A stretch of 64,000 nucleotides of DNA from the NCBI GenBank assembly GCA_004352715.1, contig SCFE01000096.1:834342-898341 (forward strand). The letters are read 5' to 3'. A program made the position numbers and the translations under genes. Shown here one piece after another: positions 48,402 through 58,711 of the stretch. Position 1 is the first letter of the stretch. Each line of letters opens with the position of its first letter. The DNA is from Hofstenia miamia (Eukaryota > Xenacoelomorpha > Acoela). The notes beneath the pieces were generated by a model. The model searched no databases and was not told the DNA's origin. It saw nothing but the letters and a program-made list of their open reading frames with translations.

Positions 48402-49106
48402 TANNNNNNNNNNNNNNNNNNNNNNNNNNNNNNNNNNNNNNNNNNNNNNNNNNNNNNNNNNNNNNNNNNNNNNNNNNNNNNNNNNNNNNNNNNNNNNNNN
48501 NNNNNNNNNNNNNNNNNNNNNNNNNNNNNNNNNNNNNNNNNNNNNNNNNNNNNNNNNNNNNNNNNNNNNNNNNNNNNNNNNNNNNNNNNNNNNNNNNNNN
48601 NNNNNNNNNNNNNNNNNNNNNNNNNNNNNNNNNNNNNNNNNNNNNNNNNNNNNNNNNNNNNNNNNNNNNNNNNNNNNNNNNNNNNNNNNNNNNNNNNNNN
48701 NNNNNNNNNNNNNNNNNNNNNNNNNNNNNNNNNNNNNNNNNNNNNNNNNNNNNNNNNNNNNNNNNNNNNNNNNNNNNNNNNNNNNNNNNNNNNNNNNNNN
48801 NNNNNNNNNNNNNNNNNNNNNNNNNNNNNNNNNNNNNNNNNNNNNNNNNNNNNNNNNNNNNNNNNNNNNNNNNNNNNNNNNNNNNNNNNNNNNNNNNNNN
48901 NNNNNNNNNNNNNNNNNNNNNNNNNNNNNNNNNNNNNNNNNNNNNNNNNNNNNNNNNATATATATATATTGTACTTGCATAGATTAAATATAAAATGCAA
49001 ATATAATTTACCGGCCAAAACACGCCGAAAACCGGCCGGCCGGTATTAGCTGTTGCCGGCCAACTACCGGCCCCGGCCTTAAAATTTCCGGCCGGTTCCA
49101 ACTCTG
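47653..49106. mobile_element. hAT-type element with ACCGGCC words, inserted in the transposase
   Basis: A perfect 8-bp duplication, GTTTACAT, flanks it (47645-47652 and 49107-49114). The ends CAGAGATTGAACCGGC and, as right complement, CAGAGTTGGAACCGGC are inverted repeats. CCGGCCGGCCGAGGCCGG and GGCCGGTAATTTACCGGCC (left) and ACCGGCCGGCCGGTATTAG and CAACTACCGGCCCCGGCC (right) are subterminal. The middle has (AT)n and a 554-N gap (48404-48957), so the true length is uncertain. No transposase motif visible. A degraded relative is at 9038-9170. Confidence 0.93.
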
Positions 49107-49760
49107 GTTTACATCCAGGAAGCTCCAAAGAATACAAACATCTATATTACAATTTCTCTATGATTGACTTAAAAACGAAGCTCCTTCAAGAGGTGACTAC
49201 CAGAAACTGGTTGAGCTTGCAATAGTGTTTTTGGTTGGAACAAATAAAGTTAGCAGCAGACCATTTTCTTTTAGAGCTTAAGGCACTTTCCATCACGCTA
49301 GGTGGATGGCAAAGGTGCTTTATACTTTCAAGATTGCACTTTTTAGCCAGCAATTGCTGGCAAATGAATTTGCAAATGAGGACTTCTTGAAAACAATAAC
49401 ATCCTTGGCATCATTTCTTTCACAATTTTATGTGAAAAATTGGTGTACAGCACGTCAGGTTACAAATCCCGCAGTAAATTATCTTAAATTTTTAAAGGAA
49501 TTGGATATGATTAAAAGCTCTAATGCATTCTTTACTATGATTTTGCTGTATCAGGTCAGGGGTGTTGGAAAATCGTATGTGATATCTCTCTGAAAGAAAT
49601 GTGATGTTTCCCTCTTTAGTGATTACCAGGGCAACCCATTTTTAACATAAAAATTAGCAAATTTTAACTTAAGAAGTTACAATTGTAGAAGATTGTATTT
49701 TATGACAGTCAAATTTTAACATTATTTCTTATCTTATAAAAATATAAGCAGTCTTCTTTG

Positions 49761-50004
49761 AATTGTATTTAAACAAGTAATAAAAAGTTTGTATAGCTGC
49801 GAAAAGCTTCATTCGACTGAGCAGCAGATGGACTGGCAGTTCTGTAGAAGATTGTATTTTATTGTATTTAAACAAGTAATAAAATCAACAAAAATAACAA
49901 ATCAAAAGTTTGTATAGCTGCGAAAAGCTTCATTCGACTGAGCAGCAGATGGACTGGCAGTTCTGTAGAAGATTGTATTTTATTGTATTTAAACAAGTAA
50001 TATG
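49761..50004. repeat. Tandem repeat, 121-bp period
   Basis: GTTTGTATAGCTGCGAAAAG begins at 49787 and again at 49908, with matching sequence through TTGTATTTAAACAAGTAATA each time. A short related piece (TTGTAGAAGATTGTATTTTA) lies at 49683. Confidence 0.92.
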
Positions 50005-50403
50005 ATCAATAATATCGTTTCTTAGAATTTGAATGAGTTTCTGGATATACTGACTAATATTACAGGGATCCTCCTTAAAATCAATCGATTTTCAATTGTT
50101 ATTATCATTAGCAATTGAAGTGATGCCATTTTGTAAATTAAAGGATTTAATTGAGAATAGCATTGAGCAATTGCTAGTAGATCTTCTATAATTCCATGCT
50201 GTAATATGCTTTCCTTTGAACGCCTAACAAGTACACCACTCTCGTCATGTATTGGTGTAGCACAGTACCATTTAATATTAATTATCAAAGATGTAGCTGA
50301 AAATTCATCCAGAATTTAGTTTTATCTGTGTTTTTTAACTAAATTAAAACAGAAAATACTTTTGCAGCTTTATTAACCCAAAAGAGAAATTTTAACTTTT
50401 TAA

Positions 50404-51429
50404 CTCTTTGAGCCCTAATACTGAGTTAAATTAGTATTTGATATTATTTGCTAACTGCAACTGTTAATCAAGCTGTGGCAATCAAATCACGTCAGCAACA
50501 ACATTGACTTATTGTTAATAGTCTATCTGCTGTCTGCTGATTTGATGAGTCATTGGGAATGATGACAAGCGTTGATTCTTTTTCAGGCATAATAACTGCG
50601 TGCGCTCATTTTTATCATGTTGTGTGAAATTGCAACACCATGTGTGACGATATCTCCCGTTGAGTTGCTTGAAAGGATTCTATCCATCGATTCAGACATT
50701 GAACCGGAATCTGAACAGAAAGATGATGACTCATTGCTTGATGATGGTGAAAAAGAAAACTTCAAAACGTCTGACGACTTCTGCACCCGAGGATTTCCAA
50801 GTCATTGTCAATTTACGGGAGACAGTGGCATTTTCAATATACCAGATGACGGTGTGACTCCATATCAATTCTTCTGTCTCTTTTGGACTCCTGAGGTGAT
50901 GGAGATACTGAGTAAATGGTCTTGATGCGTGCCGAATGCATCTTCACTTCGAATTTCATCAAGGCATTGCCATTTGATAATGCAAGCATCACGAAGAAAT
51001 CAGCGCCCTACTAAGGTATGTCATGTCTGCTCGCTCATCAACAGGTCTGTCATTACTGAAGGACGAAAACGACGTGAAACAACGTATGAATGCATTTCAT
51101 GTCAGAAAGCACTTTGTTTTTCTCCTTGCTTTTGTCTCTGGGACAAAGTTGAAAACTTTGATTAGATTTACTGATCAATTTGAGCGATTTGTTTTTTTTG
51201 AAAACTTTTTTAGTTTTTAAGTACATAGTTTTGTTAATCAATTTTTGCCCTTTTTTATACAAGAAATACCAATATAACTATAATCACTTGAAAGGGGATA
51301 CGCTAAACCTATTTTATCTCAATTTACAATACAATCAGATAAATACTTAATAATTAGGCGCATCTCAAAGTAGGCTAAAATCTCTAGGTTCTGAGTAGCT
51401 CTAGCTAAATAAGCGTAGAGTTCAAATAG
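50404..51429 (+). mobile_element. piggyBac-type element, 1026 bp, TTAA duplication
   Basis: TTAA flanks both ends (50400-50403 and 51430-51433). The ends CTCTTTGAGCCC and, as right complement, CTATTTGAACTC match at 9 of 12 positions. It carries an internally deleted piggyBac transposase on the plus strand. Confidence 0.8.
50617..51165 (+). pseudogene. piggyBac transposase (PGBD4-like) with the catalytic middle deleted
   Basis: The open part starts at ATG 50617 and runs 102 codons. An acidic N-terminal region (SIDSDIEPESEQKDDDSLLD) is followed by FTGDSGIFNIPDD and YQFFCLFWTPEVMEIL, the start of the piggyBac DDE_Tnp_1_7 domain. After a stop at 50923-50925, the frame jumps to the C-terminal cysteine-rich domain RPTKVCHVCSLINRS, then RRETTYECISCQKALCFSPC, which resembles PGBD4-type tails. 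The three catalytic Asp regions are absent, so it is nonautonomous. Confidence 0.85.
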
Positions 51430-51770
51430 TTAAGCTATAAAGACTAATTTTAACCCTCTGTTAACCTTATTAACTTTATCTTTTGGGTTGCCCTAGTGAT
51501 CACACATGTGGAGGAAGTTGAAGGACCACAATGAAAAGCAAAACCTAGGAAGGGGCTGATCAGAATGCCAAAAATTAATAAACAACCCACATTCAAGATT
51601 TGATAAATCGTGATGGTGGATTTAATCCGAAATACATCAAGCTTTCTTAAGCACAACACTAAGGAATGGCCTAAACATCCCGATTACGTAACTGCAAGAA
51701 ACTAATTGAAGAGTTTCCTTGTGTGAATGATGCTGCTGAAAGGGCTTTGATAATGATGACAGATATACAC

Positions 51771-52304
51771 TCATCACCATTAGCTCCAAAACTGAAACGC
51801 CACCAGGACTGGCTACTATCAAACATGCATACAATCAAAAGTTGAAAAAGCATGCCGAAAAAGTCGCCCAAAACGTCAATCAAAATGGTATCCGTACCAG
51901 AAAAACTATTCTGCGCAACTTTAGTTTTGATTGCTTTGCTATGAAAACTGATTGTGGACTATCTTGCAAACAATTTCAAATTTATAACCGTATCGCATAG
52001 CCCTTTGGCTGACAAATGTATGGAATTGTGTGTGAAATTGAGCCAAGTTTTTAGCATTTTTGCTGTAGTACTGTATATTTATAATAGTTGTTCTAAGGTT
52101 GTCACTTGACATGTCCATACAGCCAAGAGAAGCAAGGGCGAACGACCTCCACCCACCCCAAAGTCTTCAGAACTATAATTGACTTTAAGGTTAAAGTGAA
52201 AATATTATGTTGCTTCTAGCGCAATCCAGATTTTTTAAATTTTTTAACCAATTTTATATGTTTGCTTACATATCTTATTTTTGAACTGCATCAAATTATT
52301 TTGG
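51771..52304. other. 3' part of the large element between gene and right repeat
   Basis: TLITISSKTETPPGLATIKH and neighbouring frames continue the coding trace weakly to about 51900. Beyond that no motif is visible. Confidence 0.4.
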
Positions 52305-52734
52305 ATTTCTGATTTAGATATGTTCATGGGGTGGGACCTAAGACTTTGTTCAGACAACTATGTTAAAGTATTTACAATGAATGCGATAACCAGCTGCTAC
52401 TTCTGTTAAATTATATGAAAATGTGTGAAAAAGCAATGAAATAATGGGAAAAAATATCTCCTAAGCAAAACCATATAGACCCCTAAAATGTATTAAAGTT
52501 AGAAAGGAAATTGTACATTTTGCTTCAAATGAGATATCAACCAAATTTCTAGGTTGAGTAGTTTTCAAGATTTGTAAATTTTTGCTACTTTTATCCTTCA
52601 ATAAAAATTTCCATAATCTGACATCAAATGATGTTGGATTTCAAAAATATTTTCACAGAGTGATTTTTTCACCAATGTGCAAATTTGGACCAAGTTACGT
52701 AAAAATCAGAGAAGGTCGAGTTTTTTTGGGCCAC

Positions 52735-52735
<1 letters not shown>
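52305..52735 (-). repeat. Right terminal inverted repeat of the large element
   Basis: Inverted partner of 45390-45804; ends at GGGCCACC before (AT)n. Confidence 0.85.
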
Positions 52736-52736
<1 letters not shown>

Positions 52737-52767
<31 letters not shown>

Positions 52768-53349
52768 NNNNNNNNNNNNNNNNNNNNNNNNNNNNNNNNN
52801 NNNNNNNNNNNNNNNNNNNNNNNNNNNNNNNNNNNNNNNNNNNNNNNNNNNNNNNNNNNNNNNNNNNNNNNNNNNNNNNNNNNNNNNNNNNNNNNNNNNN
52901 NNNNNNNNNNNNNNNNNNNNNNNNNNNNNNNNNNNNNNNNNNNNNNNNNNNNNNNNNNNNNNNNNNNNNNNNNNNNNNNNNNNNNNNNNNNNNNNNNNNN
53001 NNNNNNNNNNNNNNNNNNNNNNNNNNNNNNNNNNNNNNNNNNNNNNNNNNNNNNNNNNNNNNNNNNNNNNNNNNNNNNNNNNNNNNNNNNNNNNNNNNNN
53101 NNNNNNNNNNNNNNNNNNNNNNNNNNNNNNNNNNNNNNNNNNNNNNNNNNNNNNNNNNNNNNNNNNNNNNNNNNNNNNNNNNNNNNNNNNNNNNNNNNNN
53201 NNNNNNNNNNNNNNNNNNNNNNNNNNNNNNNNNNNNNNNNNNNNNNNNNNNNNNNNNNNNNNNNNNNNNNNNNNNNNNNNNNNNNNNNNNNNNNNNNNNN
53301 NNNNNNNNNNNNNNNNNNNNNNNNNNNNNNNNNNNNNNNNNNNNNNNNA
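52737..53349. repeat. (AT)n with a 581-N gap
   Basis: The AT tract from 52737 runs into N at 52768-53348. The sequence resumes in AT just before the Tc1 element. Open frames through it are artefacts. Confidence 0.95.
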
Positions 53350-53351
53350 TA

Positions 53352-54630
53352 TAGTTGGCTGCAAAAAAAATGAGACTGAACACCTATTTTTTCACGCTTT
53401 GTGGAAACGTATTGAGACGTTTTAGAGGAAAACTATAAAAATAAAAGACAACGAGAATTTTGTGAACTTTAAAATGGTCAAACAAAAAAGTTAATTAATT
53501 AAACTGGTACTTCGTAATTATTTGAAAACACTTACCAAACAAATTGTTTTGCTTTGCAAAGTTTCTACTTGATTTCTTCGGAATGGAAACGTTGGAACAG
53601 CTTGAAAACGCCTTTGCGACATCGCAAATTTCTCGATCAACTTATTTTCGAAAGCTGAAAAAAATTCGACAAGGAGAATCTCTCAAAAGAAGAAAAGGAA
53701 GTGGACGCCCTCGAAAAATTATTGGAAAATTCATTCAGAAAACAGTCGCAATTGCTCTCAAAAATCCCTATATTTCTGGGAAAAAAATTGCAAACCGACT
53801 TCAAACTGAAGCCGACATCTCTGTGCATGAAACCACAGTTCAGAGAGCACTAAAAAAGTAGAGTTACAAGAATTGGCAGAAAAAATCGACTTCTGATTAC
53901 AAAAGAATTTCAAGAAAAAAGATTAAATTTCGTGAAAGATTGGAAAGACTACACTTTTGAAGATGTTTGGATAACTGATGAGTGCGTATTTCAACTACAC
54001 AGAAACAAAGTACAAGTGTGGTCGTCAAAGAAATGTCCAAGAGCAATAAAACCGGTTCCAAAGTTCGACAAAAAAATTATGGTTTGGGGAGCACTTTCCT
54101 ATCGTGGGTTTTATTTGAAAATTTTAGACGGAAAAGCCACAATCGACAGTCAAAGATATTGCCAAATTATAGCTGAATTTATGCCTTATGCTGATGCTTT
54201 ATATGATACTCCAACAGGACAGAGCAACCCCGCACACGTCAGCAAAGTCAAAAAATTGGTTTTCTGAAAATAATATCCAGTTTTTGCAATGGCCATCAAG
54301 TTCTGCTGATCTTTCTCCAAACGAAAACGTGTGGCAGATATTGAAAAATAACGTTGAGAAGAAAAATCCGAAAAATATATCCGATTTAAACGAAAAAATC
54401 CAAGAAAGTCAACACATTTTGACATCTGAAATGAAGTCCAATTTAATGAAATCAGTTCCAGTTCGTTTGAATGAAGTTATTTCTATAGGAGGAAAACAAA
54501 TTAGACTTTGATGCTTTTTACTTATAGTCCGTTAATGTAACTTTAAAATCTTACCTTTTTGAGTTGTTACGTTCAGTAGTTCAAAAGTAGTATGCCTTTT
54601 TTCTAGTCTCATTTTTTTTGCAGCCAACTA
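53352..54630 (+). mobile_element. Nearly complete Tc1 element, 1279 bp
   Basis: Inverted ends TAGTTGGCTGCAAAAAAAAT (53352 onward) and its complement ending at 54630 match over 27 bp, flanked by TA (53350-53351 and 54631-54632). One transposase gene fills the interior. Size, ends and TA target are typical of Tc1. It inserted at the edge of an (AT)n tract. Confidence 0.95.
53583..54511 (+). pseudogene. Tc1 transposase pseudogene (DD34E), two frame changes
   Basis: From METLEQLENAF at 53583, a helix-turn-helix region (ISRSTYFRKLKKI) is followed by GSGRPRKI and a second DNA-binding part ending RALKK, then TAG at 53859. The next frame resumes by about 53881 (LLITKEFQEKRLNFVKDW) with the first Asp in VWITDECVF. 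A second frame change near 54190-54215 leads to QQDRATPHTS (second Asp) and SSADLSPNENVWQIL (Glu), with 34 residues between. It ends at TGA 54509-54511. The usual PDLNPIE reads ADLSPNE. Only one stop and two frameshifts separate it from an open gene, so it died fairly recently. Confidence 0.93.
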
Positions 54631-54632
54631 TA

Positions 54633-54943
54633 CATGAAACAAGTAATTTCATTTGTTTGAACTACCAGTAATTATAACTACTTGGCAATATTATATAAAT
54701 AAACATTTTTTAAATAAGAAATTTAGCCTCCGTGATATACAATATATCATCAAAATGGTAATTGAATAGCTGCGTAATGTATAGTAACAATCCAGGGTAA
54801 TTAGAAAACAGGAATCAATAAAGTTGCTGCGAAAAATATAAATAAATGAAATTGCGTTAGTATTATGCATTAAATTTATCATTATATTGGGAAATAATTA
54901 TTAGCATAAATTTCTTATTAATGTATGGACCCCACCCTTTGAA
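54633..54943. other. Non-coding stretch
   Basis: No feature recognised. Confidence 0.4.
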
Positions 54944-55156
54944 TTAACAATTCAAAGTTGCATCTATTCTTATAAAAATTTTATATAAAAGAGGATCTTC
55001 AATTTTTAACTCCAAAAGCAAGTGTGTTGCCCCAAGGTGGTGGCGCAGAAGAAATCTTTTAATCCAGTATCTCCTTTTCGGCTTTTGAGCTTTAACATGC
55101 TGAATTTTTTGCCTAAGCTTAGAATTCTTTTTTCTTATTATACAGTTTAAGTGCAT
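54944..55156 (-). pseudogene. Harbinger transposase N-terminal fragment
   Basis: The 70-codon frame contains KPKRRYWIKRFLLRHHLGAT, then LLLELKIEDPLLYKIFIRID. This is the conserved stretch before the DDE nuclease in HARBI1-like proteins (RRxWxRPxxxRRxxxGAxxxLLxELRxEDxxxYxxFxRM). It stops right after, and no catalytic DDE residues follow in any frame. Confidence 0.75.
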
Positions 55157-55478
55157 TCAGCTTGCTTTCTATTTCCATATTTTAATAATAATGCAAATTA
55201 TATCTATAGAATTAAACATCCAATCAAATTCGTTTTTAAATTTAATGTTTTGAATCAGTAATTGAGGTGTTGATTATAATTTTGCCAGTTATAGAAAAAC
55301 ACAATTCCTGTTAGACTTAATTGTTGAACAAACAAGTGGCCATGCATTAAGAAGATGCTCGTCTGAACGCTCCCAAATTTTGATAGATGCATCAAAAAAG
55401 CATACATCAAAAAGATGCATGTCTGAACGCACTTTCATCAAAAGATGCGCATCAAAAGATTCTCGTCTGAACGCACCT
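54944..55478 (-). mobile_element. 5' end of a PIF/Harbinger element
   Basis: The right border complement reads AGGTGCGTTCAGACGAG and is preceded by TAA (TTA at 55479-55481 on the plus strand). Inside are repeated words (AAAGATGC with GTCTGAACGC near 55352, 55411 and 55464). Beyond them, on the minus strand, is a Harbinger transposase N-terminal fragment. The other end is not found, so the element is truncated. Confidence 0.65.
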
Positions 55479-55481
55479 TTA

Positions 55482-56149
55482 GGGACACAAATATGCCAGC
55501 ATGAAGGAAATTGCAAAAAATTCAGCAAATTAAAAAAAAATTGTGTGTCAAAGACAGTCTTAGTTTAAGATGATATCATTGCCATCGCCCTAACAAAATG
55601 TTACTTCAAAAAATTATTTATAAATTGGTGTTGATTTTTGGCAATAGAGCAGGGCGTGCACTGGCGAAGGGAATGGTTTCCCTTAAGGCCTGTCTTAACC
55701 ACACGATTTAATCAGCCCGACTTAATCGGGCCGACTAAGTCGTTTAGTAAAGACGCAGATCCAACTTTTTCAGCCAACTTTGTCAGGAATTTGTGGAATG
55801 CAAACTGTAGTTAAAACACGCCCTTACAGATTTCTATTTAAAATTTTGAGGGACGTGGGAGGATGCAGATGTTATTAAAATAACAAGGAAATGGCACTTT
55901 CCGTGCGAATGGCTTGGCAGTTAAATTCAGCCAATTAATTGTCAAAATCAACCTTAATTCTGAAATATTTAACCTTAAAACTGTCTAAGCATTTTTTAAA
56001 TTTCTCATGGTTTCTTGAAAAATATTTTAAGCCATTATAACTTTCGAACTAATAATGATATAGAAAATCTGAAAGCACCACTGATAGAGGAGCGTCACCT
56101 CTTTTTTCGTTTCAAAACCGCGTCTTTCGCTGATTTTCGCGTAGAACAC
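55482..56149. other. Non-coding stretch
   Basis: No gene. A GC-word patch (CAGCCCGACTTAATCGGGCC) at 55715-55745 with AGGCCTGTCTTAACC just before it looks like one element end without a visible partner. Confidence 0.45.
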
Positions 56150-57000
56150 GGCAGAGCTGCAACCGTGCCGTGCCGTGCCGTGCCCCAAACCTATGGAATA
56201 TGCAAGCGTCTGAAACTCAAAATTATTTTTTATACAATATTCTGTTCATAATATATTAAAAGCTAAAATTCATGTTTAATAATAAAAATGATACTTAAAA
56301 ATAGATTTGCATAGAAATTACATTGAGGGAATTTTTGAATGCAAAAACAATATTCGTATTTTCGTTATGCTATATAATTCGTGTTTGACATTTTGCAGAA
56401 TTTCAAATCATTGTTTACAGATGTATTAGATATTATGTTTTGCGATTGTTGTCGAACTGTCGTGAGCATATTTTGTACATAACGAATAATTTAATATGCG
56501 CAAGTCAATTTTTCTAAGTCTATGGTTTATGTTCTAATTATTACATTATTTTTCTATGCAGTAAGCGTTTTCTAATAATATATTATTTCCTTTTATTGAA
56601 TTTTCCATACCGTAGAATAGAATACATTTAATTAAAAAAAGTAAATCTTATTATACCAAAAGTTTTTCAAAAATATAGTTTTTTGTTTTCAGTTTACTTC
56701 TAGTAAATATGAATATTTGAGCGTCTACTTTTGAGACTTTTGAGATCATAATATAAGTTTATATAAAACCGGGATGCATACTAGTGTTTTAGGAATCTGG
56801 CGTAAAAGTTGTTTTTTCAACAAAGTTGTTTTTTCCAACATTTTGCAGTAAACTTGTCAAACAAAAATACAACAATCACACTTGTATCAGTCTGATTTGT
56901 TACTAGAATTAGATATTTTTGAAAAACCGTATCGTGCCTAATAGTATTTTTGAAAAACAGTACTGTGCCGGGCCGTGTTAGGAATGGGGAGTTTAACTTC
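56150..57000. repeat. Paired GTGCCG word clusters, probable word-array element
   Basis: Left: CAGAGCTGCAACCGTGCCG followed by three more GTGCC units (56152-56186). Right: CCGTATCGTGCC and CTGTGCCGGGCCGTG (56928-56980). The left edge looks like a hAT terminus but no matching right terminus was found. Confidence 0.45.
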
Positions 57001-58455
57001 TTTTTAATAATTTGAATTCGAAAAAAAACAATGACACTTTTCGAGTACTCAGTCACAGCAATTCACATTAGTACAAATTTTCAATATACATTTGAGTACG
57101 TTCAACAATACATGTGTGGATGTGTCCCTGTATCAGGAAAGTTACTTGAAAATGTAAAAAAACTTTTTGTCCTACTTAAAAAACAGAGAATTTAAAGTTA
57201 GCAAAAAGGAACCGCAACAAAAGTGAATGATTATACGGTTTACAACTGATTAGCAAAAACATTTAATCATTAACAGCATTAAGACACTAATTATAACATT
57301 TTGCTTTGCTAGTAACACTTCACTGTATTATATTTATATAATAAGCTTCGGAGTGGGTAGTGGATATACTTTTGGACATAGTGAAACAGTTAGTAGAAGT
57401 TCAATGACAGGAGTAGGGGAGTTCAATATTGGATTGCAATGCTATTGTTAGCCCCTTTACAATGATTGATGCATCAGGTCATCAAGTCCTCAATTATTGC
57501 AATTATTGACAATGTAAAAAACAATAATTTTAACTGTTATTGAAAAAATTGAAAGCTTCAAATTCGCTATCAATTTTCATATCCCAGACAGTGGAGCTAT
57601 AATCAAAAGAAATATCTGTGTTCATATTCCCCTTCATTCACTAAATTCGTATACCGTGTCGAATATTTTGTTTTCTGGCGACCCACACTTGCATTTGTTG
57701 AAACAAACAGAATTTGTAACTATAGCTGTGGCAGTTATACTATTAAACCACGAGGAGTAGTAGTTTTATAAAAAAATTAATGGTTTTGACGATTGAAACA
57801 AGCCTTTTTTTAGTGCACAGTGATACCCAAATTGTGCAGAGATATAACAGATTTGTGCAATGCTAATTGAAAATTTATGCAGTGATAAATTTCTTCTAGC
57901 TATAGAGAGAAGTCTTTATTTGAGTCTAGATTAGTAGATTTGCAGTAACTACTCATTAATTACCCTCATTTTAAATTATCTACACATTGCGATGTCTATC
58001 ATGAAATACGGTCCGCAGTGATTAGCCTCTAATAGGGACGTACACAGGACTTTCTGACGGNGGGGGGGTTACATCACAGTAGTGATCAAGTGAAAGACCA
58101 AAACCGGAGCGAATATTTTTTAAAATATATATATAATTTTAATACTATGGATTTTGCATAATTAGAATTACCTATTTGACAGGCATATTTCAAAATATAA
58201 GGCGCATATTTAATTGAACTCTGCATCAGATTAAGACCCGATCGAAGGAATTAAAATAGTTTTGAAAAATGAGTGCAAGACGGAATAATTGCTTGCAATG
58301 AGAACAAAAATGCGCGTTCCTCAAAGCTGCAACTGAACCAGGTCATGTACGAATTTCAGATTTTGATGCTCTGATCACCTGAGCTGATCCGCGCTAAATT
58401 CGAACATAATGTTCTTTATCGCAAACGTATTTTTTATTAGGATATTTCGCATTGC
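57001..58455. other. Non-coding stretch
   Basis: No gene recognised. GGGACGTACACAGGAC with a G run and an N at 58034-58068 looks like the end of an hAT element of the G-run type, without a visible partner. Confidence 0.45.
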
Positions 58456-58459
58456 AAAT

Positions 58460-58647
58460 CATATATATATATATATATATGAATATATGTATATATATAT
58501 GTGTGTGTATATATGTATATGTATATATGTATATATGTGCATATATATATATATGTGTATATATGTGTGTATATATGTATATTTATGTGTGTTTGTATAT
58601 GTATATGTATATGTGTGTATATATATGCATATATATATGTATGTATG

Positions 58648-58708
<61 letters not shown>
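58460..58708. repeat. Long compound (AT)/(GT) microsatellite
   Basis: About 250 bp of almost strictly alternating purine and pyrimidine (ATATATGTGTGTGTATATATG and similar). Open frames of Tyr, Ile, Cys and Val here are artefacts. Confidence 0.95.

Positions 58709-58711
<3 letters not shown>

Larger units (their letters stand above)
49627..51495. mobile_element. hAT-type element inserted in the transposase and carrying a piggyBac
   Basis: The ends CAGGGCAACCCA and, as right complement, TAGGGCAACCCA pair. Flanks GTGATTAC (49619-49626) and GTGATCAC (51496-51503) match at 7 of 8. Removing it restores order between transposase blocks 3 and 4. Its own transposase is not visible. It contains a 121-bp tandem repeat and a piggyBac insertion. 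Confidence 0.85.
46392..51770 (+). pseudogene. Transposase pseudogene of a little-described RNase-H-like family, in four blocks
   Basis: Block 1 (46392-46982): VLRLYVLHEQLQLSIKRQ, QVVEEITKW, a polyglutamine tract, then NQFINLSRKL. Block 2 (46983-47652): SSDESGQDTDYKEYQTLKSL, LSKSAIHRD, WKGKTLKQ, NSGLNNGVVVKLHAELGHPV and LACGHYILELICGS. Block 3 (49115-49593): TFHHARWMAKVLYTFKIAL. Block 4 (51504-51770): IQDLINRDGGFNPKYIK and KKLIEEFPCVNDAAERALIM. I recognise these as a set from uncharacterised multicopy invertebrate proteins that have WDGK, FDTTxxNTG, CRHHxxE, HARWMAK and VNDxAER motifs. The CxxH-type spacing recalls the C(2)H feature shared by hAT, MULE and related RNase-H transposases. Here WDGK reads WKGK and CRHH reads CGHY, and stops and frameshifts are present. 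Family name not known to me. Confidence 0.7.
45390..52735 (+). mobile_element. Large long-inverted-repeat DNA transposon, split by later insertions
   Basis: Terminal inverted repeats of about 415 bp (45390-45804 and 52305-52735, roughly 80 percent alike by eye) begin GGTGCCCCAAAAAA and, as right complement, GGTGGCCCAAAAAA. Each end abuts an (AT)n microsatellite, with TA beside the left end, so a TA duplication is plausible but cannot be proved. The interior holds pieces of one decayed transposase gene in consistent order (46392-51770), interrupted by two hAT elements. Without the inserts the element would be about 4.0 kb. Confidence 0.8.

Noticed and set aside
48128-49137. Several 200-300 codon frames
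   Set aside because: They run through the 554-N gap and AT repeats; no protein content.
52582-53383. Frames of 225-263 codons
   Set aside because: Gap and microsatellite artefacts.
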